DNA from: Vitis vinifera
Taxonomy: Eukaryota; Streptophyta; Magnoliopsida; Vitales; Vitaceae
Length of the DNA: 64,000 bases
NCBI RefSeq assembly: GCF_030704535.1
Contig: NC_081811.1
Location: forward strand, 3,798,501 to 3,862,500
Direction of reading: 5' to 3'
Shown: positions 25,214-35,533 of the stretch, in pieces
Numbering within the stretch: the stretch's first letter is position 1
Layout of the letters: each line of letters begins with the position of its first letter
Made by a program: the position numbers and the translations under genes
The notes under the pieces: model-generated
Databases searched by the model: none
Told to the model about the DNA's origin: nothing
Seen by the model: only the letters and a program-made list of their open reading frames with translations

Positions 25214-26255
25214 CTAGTAACCATTAGAGATTGATTTAGGCTTAGAGGTGTAGAAGAGAGGCTTCACAAAATACAACATCATCTTCTTGACACTCAGGCT
25301 GCGATAAAAATCAAGAGGACAGCCACTGACGCCATTGTTATCATCAGTGGGAACATTGCAGGTCTCTAATGGAGAGCTTTCAAGGAAGGCCTTGCACTCT
25401 GCGAGGTTGCAATCATCTTCGACCTCAGAAGGATAGAGTGTTGCAAAGAAGTAACCCTTTTCGTCACTTGCACCACTGAAGGAGTTTGAACCCGTCTCAT
25501 ACCCTTGCTTATCAACTTTCGTACATGTTATCTGTTGATTTTCGTACAACAATTTTTGGTGAAGAAATTAAAGAAAAAAAAATATATACAGATTTAACGT
25601 GGTTCAACAGATTATCTACGTTTACTGAAATAAGAAAGAAAGACTTTCACTATATATAAAATCAGGGTTACATAAAAAGGTATTTATATTAATTATCAGG
25701 TAATAAATACTCCCGAACTATACCGCACATCTTTAACAATAAAAATACAAGTTTAAATGACTAATACCGTTGTTCCACTCCGACATTTACCTTTTCTTCT
25801 CCATATATGTTTTTCCTTCGATATGAGTCACATACTACAACATTATCCTTGTCACAGTTTCTACATTCGCAACAAAAGAACAAAGCATATGAGAAACATG
25901 ACTTCATGAACACTGTTTTTCATCTCGATCCAAATTGTTTTTCTTATTGAACTCATTGGAATAATGTAGTTTATCATTCAGTAAACGTAGCCCTTTGTGT
26001 TTATCAAGGCATAATCTATATTTGTAAAAGGACAATAAAGTATAATCTATATTATAGCCCTTTGGGCTTAGGTCCTGATTTACAGTAGGCAAAACCTTGA
26101 ATGCCCATGATGGTGGGGAGTGGTTTTTCTTTATATTCTGTCTCATTAGATTACTCCACTTCTGGTTTTTGGCCATACCTACCAATGCTAGCAGAAGAAA
26201 TAGCCACAAGCGAGAAGAGAATCATTGAGGTTGTGAAGAAGTGAGTGAGAGTCAT
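25214..26255 (-). pseudogene. Ole e 1-domain protein, cluster copy D, disrupted
   Basis: Clearly homologous to copy C. The first exon (from 26255) begins with the same signal peptide (MTLTHFFTTSMILFSL) but has a TAA after PEVE, where copy C continues. It also lacks the conserved donor after the PLPG-equivalent position. The second exon keeps the Ole e 1-type core (CKAF, TCNVP, ISNGY) but is split near its 5' end by a 310-bp solo LTR at 25533-25842. A 3-bp deletion removes one residue in the SFLSGASDEK block. These features argue against a functional product. The remaining 3' reading frame of about 110 codons is a relic. Confidence 0.88.
25533..25842. mobile_element. Solo LTR (fossil) in exon 2 of copy D
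   Basis: The 310-bp insertion begins TGTTGATTTTCG, ends ACTACAACA (TG...CA) and is flanked by the 5-bp direct repeat TTATC at 25528-25532 and 25843-25847. It contains a TTTAACGTGGTTCAAC motif common in plant LTRs. No internal region is present, so it looks like a complete solo LTR left by LTR-LTR recombination. The superfamily cannot be fixed from the LTR alone. Matching target duplications suggest moderate age. Confidence 0.85.
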
Positions 26256-26430
26256 TATGTTATTCGAACTGTATCACTGATGGAGAAGGATGGTTTGGCG
26301 AAATATCAAGTGTTTGAAGGATTGATGGGATGAAGAGGAGAGGCCGTCAACATTGGGTTTTATAGAATACTTTCAATAATAATATGAGGTTGCGGGTAAC
26401 TTCGTTGCATGATGATCACAAATTTTTAAG

Positions 26431-26750
26431 GTTATATTTGCTTCCCATAAAATATAAGGAAAAATGCGAGGAACAAAAAATAAAAATAAAAAGTTGAAGA
26501 AAAGAAAAAATGAGAAAAAATAAAAATAGATTTAAAATCAATAAATTATTTTTACATATTATTTCAAACTCATTTTACTTATTTTACTTATTTTCACTTT
26601 TCAATATAAAGATTAAATAATTTAAAAATACATAAATTTTTAATTAATCTTATTTATATATTATTTTCTATAAAATAATAAAAAATAATAAAATTATTAT
26701 TTTTAACATTTTTTTTCTTTTCTTAATATTTTTTAGGAATCAAACATAAC
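26431..26750. mobile_element. MITE, family 1 (GTTATRTTTG termini)
   Basis: The left terminus GTTATATTTGCTTCCC pairs with the reverse of the right terminus, GTTATGTTTGATTCCT. The body is AT-rich and aligns by eye with the element at 33801-34088, including CAAACTCATTT and a TTAAATAATTTAAAA block followed by ATAAATTT. It is non-coding. Confidence 0.65.
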
Positions 26751-27109
26751 ATGAAAGAATCAATGTATATATGGGCGGCATTGAATGATCGTGAATGCTT
26801 ATAGTGAACGAATCTCCTACTCATAATATAATGCGATATGTTAATGTGGTTGTCCTGTTGACTTATCACCCTCAATAATGGAAATTTGATTAGTCTTTGC
26901 AAATTAATCTTGGGCCAGGTTAATTTAGTCATGCATTCCCTTGTAATTTCTTATAGTGATAATTTGGATTAGTTTGAAATTTAACCTATTCAACCCATCC
27001 ATTCAAAAAAACTAATTTGAATATCATTTGATGAATGCCATCTTTGTTTAGATTGTAAAATTTGAATCAAAATATGTACTATGATCAAAACTAGTAAAGA
27101 GATGATTTG

Positions 27110-27700
27110 ATTGCAAAGTTTGTTAGTGGAGTTGGGATTCAAACTATGATGAATGTTTTGTATAGTAATAGTCAAAGTGCAATATATTTGACTAAAAATT
27201 CAATATTTCATTTTAGGACTAAATATAGCAATTTGTCATCTCTTCATTATGTCTTTACTTGAATATGAGGTATTAACACTTATGAAAATATAAGGAAGCA
27301 AGACTTCAACTGACATGTTGATCAAAATAGTGATAATAGAGAAATCGGAGTTGTGTGCAGGTTTAGTAGGTCAAGGGTGAGGACAAGTTGTGTTCAGGGC
27401 ACTATACCCATTAATCATTGAAAATGTTTACTTGTGTTTCAATCTGCAAGTGAGTGAGAAATTGTTAGATTGTGAAGTCAGAATCAATGTTGTTACATTT
27501 TGTTTGTGAGGGATTTAGCTCCCCACTAACTTTGTCCCATTATATATTTAATCTTATTATATATTTACGTTTTTTTTTTTTAGAATTTCATCATTGTACT
27601 TTTTTTTTTTGGATTAGTGGAATATAAAGTGTTGATAGACTCTTTGAATGTAAGGATTATATTGATCACCGAGCCATGTTAAAATATCTTGTTCGACTCT
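27110..27700 (+). mobile_element. Ty1/copia remnant (fossil)
   Basis: Plus-strand reading resembles the end of the copia RNase H region (NSQSAIYLTKN, then TSTDMLIK at about 27308-27331). It is followed by a purine-rich stretch and a TGTTAGATTG start that looks like the 3' LTR. Only this 3' end is seen. It is broken and old, and no matching 5' part lies in the window. Confidence 0.65.
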
Positions 27701-29692
27701 GTGCATGGTTTTGATTGACAGTTTCAATTCATTAAAAAATTTCTTTTGTATAAATTAGCAATATTGTTCATGAAGTTAATTTTGAAAATACAACTTTTTA
27801 GGAAGATGAAGTTTTTATCATAAGCTTTGGTATTTCTGGTACAACGTGGATAGTCCACAAATTATATTAAATGAAGTTGAAACCCTTGAACTAATTAAAT
27901 CAAAAGATTGCATAGAAATTAAACTTGAGGAAAAGAGTTGGAAAGCTACACCTGTCTCCATGATAATTCCTTGACTTTTATAAATAATTTAAAAACTTTT
28001 ATCAAATATTTAATTCTTTTTTAAAATACATATATATATTTTCAAGCATTAAAAAAATGGTTTTAATCCTTTTGATCTTGGTTTTATTATGAAAAATATT
28101 AAAAAAAATTAAATCTAATAAAATCTAATTATAAATTTATACATATTTAAATTATTTAAGTTTTATATATAAAAATAAATAAATAAAATAAGTTTTATAT
28201 TTATTTTTTTATTTTTCTCCATTTTTTTTCTTAATTTTTTCATCTTAATTTATATTTTCCCCACATTTTTCCACAAATTTCTCAACAACCAAACATAGGC
28301 TTTAAGAACCAATCACTCTTAGGCCATTAACATATTCATTGGAGTCAAAAAATGTACAAATAATATATTAAAGAACTATACAATATATGACTGTCACATT
28401 TGTTATATGTTAGCTGGATTCCATTTTGCAACCTCTTGATGGTCAGCTGTCAAAAATTCTAGTAGTTTACACATGCGTCGCATTGACATCTCAACTCAGT
28501 CTGTCAGTCCACCACTGTTCCCATACCATGTGCTTCGCGGTTTCACCAACAGCTCTTATTTTTAAATCAATTACTTTAAAAGTACGCCTCCATTTTCAAA
28601 TTGGATTCAACTTCCTTGTTTTGAATCCTTTGCCTCCTTTTGAATTCTTCTTGTCCCAAACTCACCCATCAAAGACCATTTCTGAGTTCTCAATTTTTAT
28701 TTCCAAATTTTTAAGTCATAAGAAAATTCTTAAACCCCATAAATTTAATTTATCTATTTTTTTTCGAAGGTTTAAATGTTATAAAATTTATTTATTTTTA
28801 TGTATTGATTGATTTGAAATCCGAAGTTGAAATCCATTTTTCTGTTTGGATAAGTTTTATTCATTTATTTTTTTTGAAATTAGAAATTTTTATTTAAATT
28901 TATTTTATATATTTAAAAATAAGATTTAGAAATTTTAAAATTTAAGATGGTAAAACCTTTTTATATTTTAATTATTTTAATTTAAATAATTAAAATGCCA
29001 AGCACGTCACCCCTCTACATTTTTCCTTCTAGATTTGATTATGTACATGTACCTGCATTTAGATAGCATTGACAAAGCTCATCATTTCCTCTGAATTGAC
29101 CAGGAATCAGATTATAATTGACCCAATTATATTTTTAGTTTATTACAAGTTGGAAAGATTAAGATAGGTTCTAATTTTTAGTGCCAAGTTGCCAACACGT
29201 AAAACAAAATTTGTTAATTTCATTTAATATTTTTTATTTTTTAATTAATACAAAAGTTTAATAAAAAAAATTGTAACATAGATGAATTATAATAATTATT
29301 AAAAATTATTTGACTTTTGATGAAGATTTATAATTTTTTTAAAAATATTAAAGATTGCCGGTGAATCAGTTTGCAAAGGATTTTCTATTTTTTAATTTAA
29401 TTTTCCACACTTCATAAAAATCTAAAATTTACTAGAAACTGGCTTCATGAGGCGGAAGGTACGAGGCAAAAGAGAAAGCTTGCCCGCCACGTAAGACCGA
29501 GTGTGGGAAAAAGTAGGAATATGCCGCAAATAACGCTGTCACCAACCCCCGTCCCTCACTACAAAACCCTCGCCGCTCTCTTCTCTTCTCCGCACAATCA
29601 ACTGTTGCTTCTTCATTTCTACTCTTCCACTGCTGTTTTTTTTTTTCGTTCCATTTCTATCTTGTGATCGAAGTCATTCTGAAGACTGAAGA

Positions 29693-30726
29693 ATGTGTGG
29701 AGGTGCTATCATCTCTGATTTCATACCTCGCAACCGGAACCGCCGCGACCCAGCCCCAGACCTCTGGCCGGACTCTTTCTTCGCTAAACCCGATGGCTGT
29801 GAATACGATTTGGGCCGCTTTAGCCAGAAGGGGCTTCCTAATCTGAAAAGGTCTCAACCCATTTTGGGTAAGTCTCTGTCTCGTTTTCTTTCGCTGGTGC
29901 TTCTTGTGTTATTTTTGGTTTTTTGCTGAGTGGCGACCTGTTACAAACAGATGATGAGCCAGAAGTGAAGCCGGCTAAGAGGGTGAGGAAGAATCTGTAC
30001 AGGGGGATCCGGCAGCGTCCTTGGGGAAAATGGGCGGCTGAGATTCGTGATCCCAGTAAAGGGGTTCGGGTTTGGCTCGGGACCTTCAACACTGCGGAAG
30101 AAGCTGCGAGAGCTTACGACAGGGAGGCTCGGAAAATTCGGGGGAAGAAAGCAAAGGTTAACTTCCCCAATGAAGACGATGACTACACTGAGAATCACCA
30201 AAATCACCGTGCTCTACCAACTCGCTGGAACTCCAATCCTTCTATTTGTCAGCCCTATACCCCAAATTTCTCAAAAAGTTTGGGTTTTGCTGATCACTTG
30301 AACCAGATTGGAGCATTCCCCTCCAATGGGTTCAACACCGTTGGTGCTATGAACGCTAACCCGGTTGCTGTCACAACCGAAGTGAAATACGGCTCTGATT
30401 CGGAGTCTGTGTACCCTTCCTCTGGATTGTTGAATTGCAATCAGAAAGCCTGTGTTGGGAAAGTGAAAAATCAGAAAGAGAACCAAACAGAGACTGTGAC
30501 GGAAGCTGAGAAGGAGGAAATGGAAGTGCAGAAGCTGTCGGAGGAGCTAATGGCGTATGAGTCGGTCATGAAGTTCTATCAGATCCCCTATCTCGACGGC
30601 AACTCAGCCGCGGTTCCCAACGCTGCTCAGGAAAATGCTGGTGCTTGCGGTGGTGCTGCCATGGAAGCTCTTTGGAGCTTTGATGAATTTGCAGTTGCTC
30701 CTCAACCCACCTCAGCTGCTCTATAA
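29693..30726 (+). CDS. Group VII ERF (AP2/ERF) transcription factor, RAP2-type
   Basis: Two exons, 29693-29867 and 29951-30726, encode 316 residues. The N-terminus [10 protein letters not shown] is the conserved Met-Cys N-degron of group VII ERFs. Cys2 oxidation by plant cysteine oxidases followed by the N-degron pathway destroys these proteins in air and spares them in hypoxia (family knowledge). Residues about 73-131 form one AP2/ERF domain ([19 protein letters not shown], then [16 protein letters not shown]), with the Ala and Asp typical of ERF-type GCC-box binders. Basic KPAKRVRK just before it is a likely nuclear signal. The C-terminal part is acidic with [10 protein letters not shown]. 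The single intron sits just before the AP2 domain, as usual for this group. Length lies between RAP2.3 and RAP2.2/RAP2.12, so I leave the exact orthologue open. Confidence 0.96.
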
Positions 30727-32370
30727 GCATTTGGTTAATTATTTTTGCATCTTTTAGGTCGTTTGTAAATTGGGTCATGGGAGGAAATTGTTAGATTTCC
30801 TATTCCCCATTAATTAGGATGATTTGCTGCTAAATTTTGTCGGATAGAAGTTGAATAAACTTTTGATCCTGTATTCCAGTGACTTCTTAATATCGAAATT
30901 GTCGAATAAAATTCAGCGGCCTAATTCCGCGTTTTTGGATCTGGGACGACGTCGTTTTAGCATACAGCATCATAATGTTATCTTATAATCCTTACTTTTG
31001 TTCATGGATGCCAGTGAATAAGTGGCAGAACTGGAACGAGGTTCGTTTTATCGAGAAGATATATTTACGAACAATCCTTTTTTTTCCCGGAAAACGATTA
31101 TACTATTTCATGTTTTTTTTCTTTGAAGACAAACAGATTTTATTTATTTATTTATTTATTGTAACGCACTACATAAGGTCTCGGCTAATGAGTATCATTT
31201 TTGCTTTCTAGAATTGCTCTCTTCAATAATTCTCCCAAGTCTCACTCATAAATTGCCCATTTAAAAAAAATACGGGTGGATTTTGATCATAACATCTACC
31301 ATGATTCCGCTCTTTAAGATAAGATTATAGACGATTTGGTAGGATTATGGAATATTTAGAAAGACTGTAGAAGACCCGTGAAGGGAACAAAGTCAACAAA
31401 GTTAAAAAGACGGCGTGGAGACGGTTTCATGTGAAGTTGGCAAATTTAGGGGGTGGTATGGAATTCTGACGGCGCAGCTGGTTTTGTATTCTCATAGTAC
31501 ATTTTCCAAAGTTCCAACCCACGAGCCGCACACGGATTGAACCTTTGGCGTGTTGTACTTGTATCTTTCCAACATCTGTGTAGTACACTTGTACTACATT
31601 CACTGTTACAGGGCTAAACCTTGATGTTGCATGTGAGCCACGTGCATATGTCTAGCTTGGGGGCCCTTTTTGTGGATTTGGCTTACACGCCGACATGTCT
31701 GGTATGGAGCACTTTTTGTTGGTTTGTTTTACACGCCGACTTTCTTATTAAGATGCTTGAAAGGGGCAATTATGCTAATGGGCTTTAATTCTATGGAATT
31801 GGGCCTAACCATACTTATGCTTGTATGGGTTTGATGAATTTGACCATGTACATTATTGAGCAACTTATGTCATTTTGTATTTTTTTGATACGTTGTCGGA
31901 CACTAATTACATAATGCTTGTTTTGTGGGATAGGGCTCTACACACATTATAGATATGAAGGTGTATGGAATCAAAACATACTTTTATAGACTACAAACAC
32001 ATCAAATTAGGGATGCTCTTGTTTCATTTGATTAGTGTATGCGTACATTCCTCATCCTTGGATTATATGTCCAAACTAAGTAGAGGTCTTCCTAATTTGG
32101 GCTTATCTTTCCCTTCATGGGTTCCCTAGTAGTCTTGAAGGTTCTTCTAATAAAAGTTCTCTTTCATGAATCCATCTTTGCTCAACCTTTTAGTTATATG
32201 ATGAAATTACATGTCATTGGGAGTCAATGACTACTTCTTGTCATACTTTTAACAAATCTAGCTAGTATCTCATGGTTGTGGGATTTGTGATTTATCAAAG
32301 TGTTGTCATACTATCTTGGTTAGTATCATCGCTTTAAAATTATATGTAAATATAAAAGGGGTTTTCATAC

Positions 32371-33258
32371 TAATTTCTCATTTAGTCATTTGTTAAACCT
32401 AAAAGACAATTGGTAATTCCTTCGTCCATGCCCTCTCAGTTTTACCCAGTTATAAATGTATTAAAATACATTCATGATAAATGAATACGGATTCTTCCTT
32501 TTCTTTTATTTAATTGTTAATATACAATCAAAATTTAGACATTTCCATTTTTTTCCCATATTAATTGCCACTATAAAACCAAGACTCAAAAACCCATGTC
32601 TCTTGATTAGAAAGGGCAAGTTTACACTTCTTAACTTTATATTTTCTCTTATATATAAATATATTTTATTAATTTTAAAATACATTTTTCATTTTCTTTT
32701 GTTTTATTAAAAAAAAGAAGAAGAAGAAGAAGAAAAATTTGCTTCTTATTGTTTTTTTTTTTCAACAAGTCATAATAACTTCTCATTTGGTCATTTGTTA
32801 AACCTAAAAGACAATCGGTAATTCCTTTGTCCATGCCCTATCAGTTTTACCTAATTATAAATATATTAAAATACATTCATGGTAAATAAATACCAATTCT
32901 TCCTTTTCTTTTATTTAATTATTAATATACGATCAAAATTTAGACTTTTTCATTTTTTTCCCCATATTATTTGCCACTATAAAACCAACACTCAAACCCA
33001 TCTTGATTAGAAAGGGCAAGTTTACACTTCTTAACTTTATATTTTCTCTTATATATAAATATATTTTATTAATTTTAAAATCTATTTTTCATTTTATTTC
33101 ACTTTTTCTTTCCTTCTATATTTCCTCTATATTTTCCCTCAATTTTTATGGAGTCAAAGATAGCCTAAAGTGTAGTTTTATTAAAAAAGAAAGAAAGAAA
33201 AAAAAAAAGGAGAAGAAAAATTTGCTTCTTATAGATTTTTTTTTTTCAACAAGTCAAC
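32371..33258. repeat. Tandem duplication, about 405-bp unit
   Basis: Unit 1 (32371-32775) and unit 2 (32776-33258) share a long, nearly identical series of words: TCATTTGTTAAACCTAAAAG, AGAAAGGGCAAGTTTACACT, GAAGAAAAATTTGCTTCTTA and TTCAACAAGTCA. Unit 2 carries about 80 extra bases at 33102-33172 that match the end of the family 1 MITE found nearby. Neither unit codes for a recognised protein. Confidence 0.9.
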
Positions 33259-33496
33259 ATGGATATTGGATATGCAGAGAGTAAATTCAAGCCTAGGTCA
33301 AGCGACTCAACCCTTGGTCAAAACTCATACGTAACTTGTTGGGCTTTTGGGCCATTTCAGATTCATGTATAATAAGCACTGTCAGCAGTTGCTTTACAGA
33401 GGTAAGTTTCCAGCCCAAAAATGAAAGCCCAAAAAATCCAACAGCAAAGCATCGACATGCATGAAATCCACTTGCGAGAGGACGAGTTTCATATAA

Positions 33497-33743
33497 TGAT
33501 ATTGGTCAAAAGGGTGAAATACTCCTTGTATTTGTAAATTTATCCCTTCTCATGTTTTTGTATAAAGAGTAATTTTTTTTTCTATACCCTTAACTATTTC
33601 AAGTATTTACAATATGTTTTTTAAAAAAAAGTTATTTTTACAAGAAAACAATAAGAGCATTTTTGTCCGAATAAAGCCAAAAAAATGATGAAATATTAGA
33701 TTTCCAAAATTGGGTTTCCAATGACCATTTTAATCAAATAATC
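33497..33743 (-). mobile_element. MITE, family 2, copy 1 (inverted)
   Basis: Its reverse complement aligns closely by eye with 52857-53106 over the whole length, including GGTCATTGGAAACCCAATTT and TACTTGAAATAGT. Imperfect inverted ends are visible (GATTATTTGATTAAAA and GATATTGGTCAAAAGG). It is about 247 bp and non-coding. Confidence 0.75.
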
Positions 33744-33800
33744 TTTATATATATATATATATATTATTAACATCAGTATGTTTTTTCTCTTTAAATTTAA

Positions 33801-34088
33801 GGCTATGTTTGGTCTAGAAAATTTGAGGGAAAATATAAGGAAAAGAAAATAAAGAGAAAATATATATATGAAGAAAAATAAAAAATAAATTCAAATTCAT
33901 TAACAAATTATTATTTTTATATTATTCCAAACTCATTTCATATATTTATCCTCTTTTATATGAAAATTAAATAATTTAAAATATATAAATTTCTAATTAA
34001 TTTTAATTATATTTGATTTTCTTTCATATTTTTCATAGAGACTTAGTATTTTTTTTTCTTTAGTATTTTCGGCGAATCAAAAATACCC
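33801..34088. mobile_element. MITE, family 1, second copy
   Basis: The left terminus GGCTATGTTTGGTC pairs with the reverse of the right terminus, GGGTATTTTTGATTC. The internal blocks match 26431-26750. The left end also matches, in inverted orientation, the extra segment 33102-33172 in unit 2 of the tandem duplication. It is non-coding. Confidence 0.6.
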
Positions 34089-35533
34089 TTAGGTTCCCTT
34101 TTTTTGTTTATTTTTTTCACTACTTAATTATTAAAGGTGTATATTCAAAGAAAATTGTGATTTTTCTAAGTAAATGAATAATTGTAAAGTCATTGCCAAT
34201 TGGGAAACTTATGGGTGATAAATTTTATTGCTTGATCATGCAATCCATTGTGGAAATTAAGTCAATTGCTTGTGGCACCTCTTCCTAATGCACAATCATA
34301 AACCTTTTGACCAAAATTATAAATAAATACACCTCCATGCGTTAACACCTGATAAGCTAAGCATTGCTATATATAGAGAGAGAGATTACAAAAAGACATC
34401 TTTTGAACTTCAAATCACCTTAATTAAGACAAAAATAGACCTCAAAGAGAATAAAACTTAAGCCCAACCTCAACCCCTACTCTACATATGGGCCATCATT
34501 AAAAGGGTTGAAGAATGTAGATGAAAGTTGAGATTTACCTTCCAAAAGTTCCACTATGAGTGATTCACATTTTCTTTTAGTTATTTGGACAATCTGAGAC
34601 TTCTATTCAATTACTACAAGTACTCTTTATTTCTTTCTATCAAATCAGGATGAGATTGTAAGAGTAGGACTAATAATCTCTTCGAATTAATGCATGCGAC
34701 CTACAAATAGTATTCCTTGTTGATCTTCATCCAACACTTAGCAATTATGTCTTATGTGCTCCACCTTAATCTGCATGGTCACAAATTTGATTGAGTTCTT
34801 ATTTTTGGTTTCTCTATTTAACAAATGTAATAGAAAGAAATCCAGTTTTTGCCATTCTGGTCATTGAATTTGATGCTTTTTCGAAGTTACATGTGAGAGT
34901 GAGCTGAGCGAAGAGACCCATGTGAGAGTCGTGAGACTGAGACTCAGCTGCAAAGCGACCAAAATAGTCTTCAAAAGGGCCATGCAAACCAACTATGGAG
35001 CTTCCATTGCCATTGGCTAGGATGGAGAAAACGGACGGGCTTTGGAGGATAGTGTCGTAGTGAAGCCACCCGAAACGCTACTGTGTTTTCTGTCCTTATC
35101 TTGCATTTAGTGGCAATTAATTCAACTCATCTACAGGTCTTTTTCTTTTCTATGTTACTTTAGGCCATTTTTTTGAAACTCTTCAAGCTTGGACACCACT
35201 TTAATGGCTATACAAGGGGACGAGGTTGTTCAGAGAGTCGACATCAGCTTGAAGTGGCTCCTTCTCTACTCAGTCAAGGTGTTCTCTATTTTTTTTTTTC
35301 TTTTCTGAGAAATTGAAGTGAATACAAAAAGAGAAGAGATTGATTAGCCATTTCACACCTCCACTTCTGATTCGCTCAGCATTGCTTTCGCTGTGTCAGT
35401 TAAGCCTTTTTCACCCGACTCTTTAATCCATTTTGTCTCTTCTACCATGCTTTTCACCCCCTTCTCCACTATAAATTCGCATCTCTGTTTCAGAAACCGT
35501 CACCCTCTTTCTCTCTGTCTCCCCCTTTTCATC

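Larger units (their letters stand above)
26256..29692. other. Repeat-rich spacer and ERF promoter
   Basis: This contains the promoter of copy D, a MITE, a Ty1/copia remnant, a further repeat terminus at about 28200-28300 (ACCAAACATAGGC) and the promoter of the ERF. The 250 bases before the ERF start include GCCACGTAAG near 29485 and a CT-rich leader at about 29560-29640. No gene was recognised. Confidence 0.6.
30727..35533. other. Repeat-rich spacer between ERF and subtilase
   Basis: 30727-30960 is the likely ERF 3' UTR. 31660-31746 holds two similar 42-bp blocks sharing TTACACGCCGAC. A 405-bp tandem duplication, two MITEs and AT-rich DNA follow. 34860-35390 is the subtilase promoter and leader. 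It includes a 36-codon upstream frame starting at the ATG at 35204 (MAIQGDEVVQRVDISLKWL at its start) with no known family. Confidence 0.6.
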
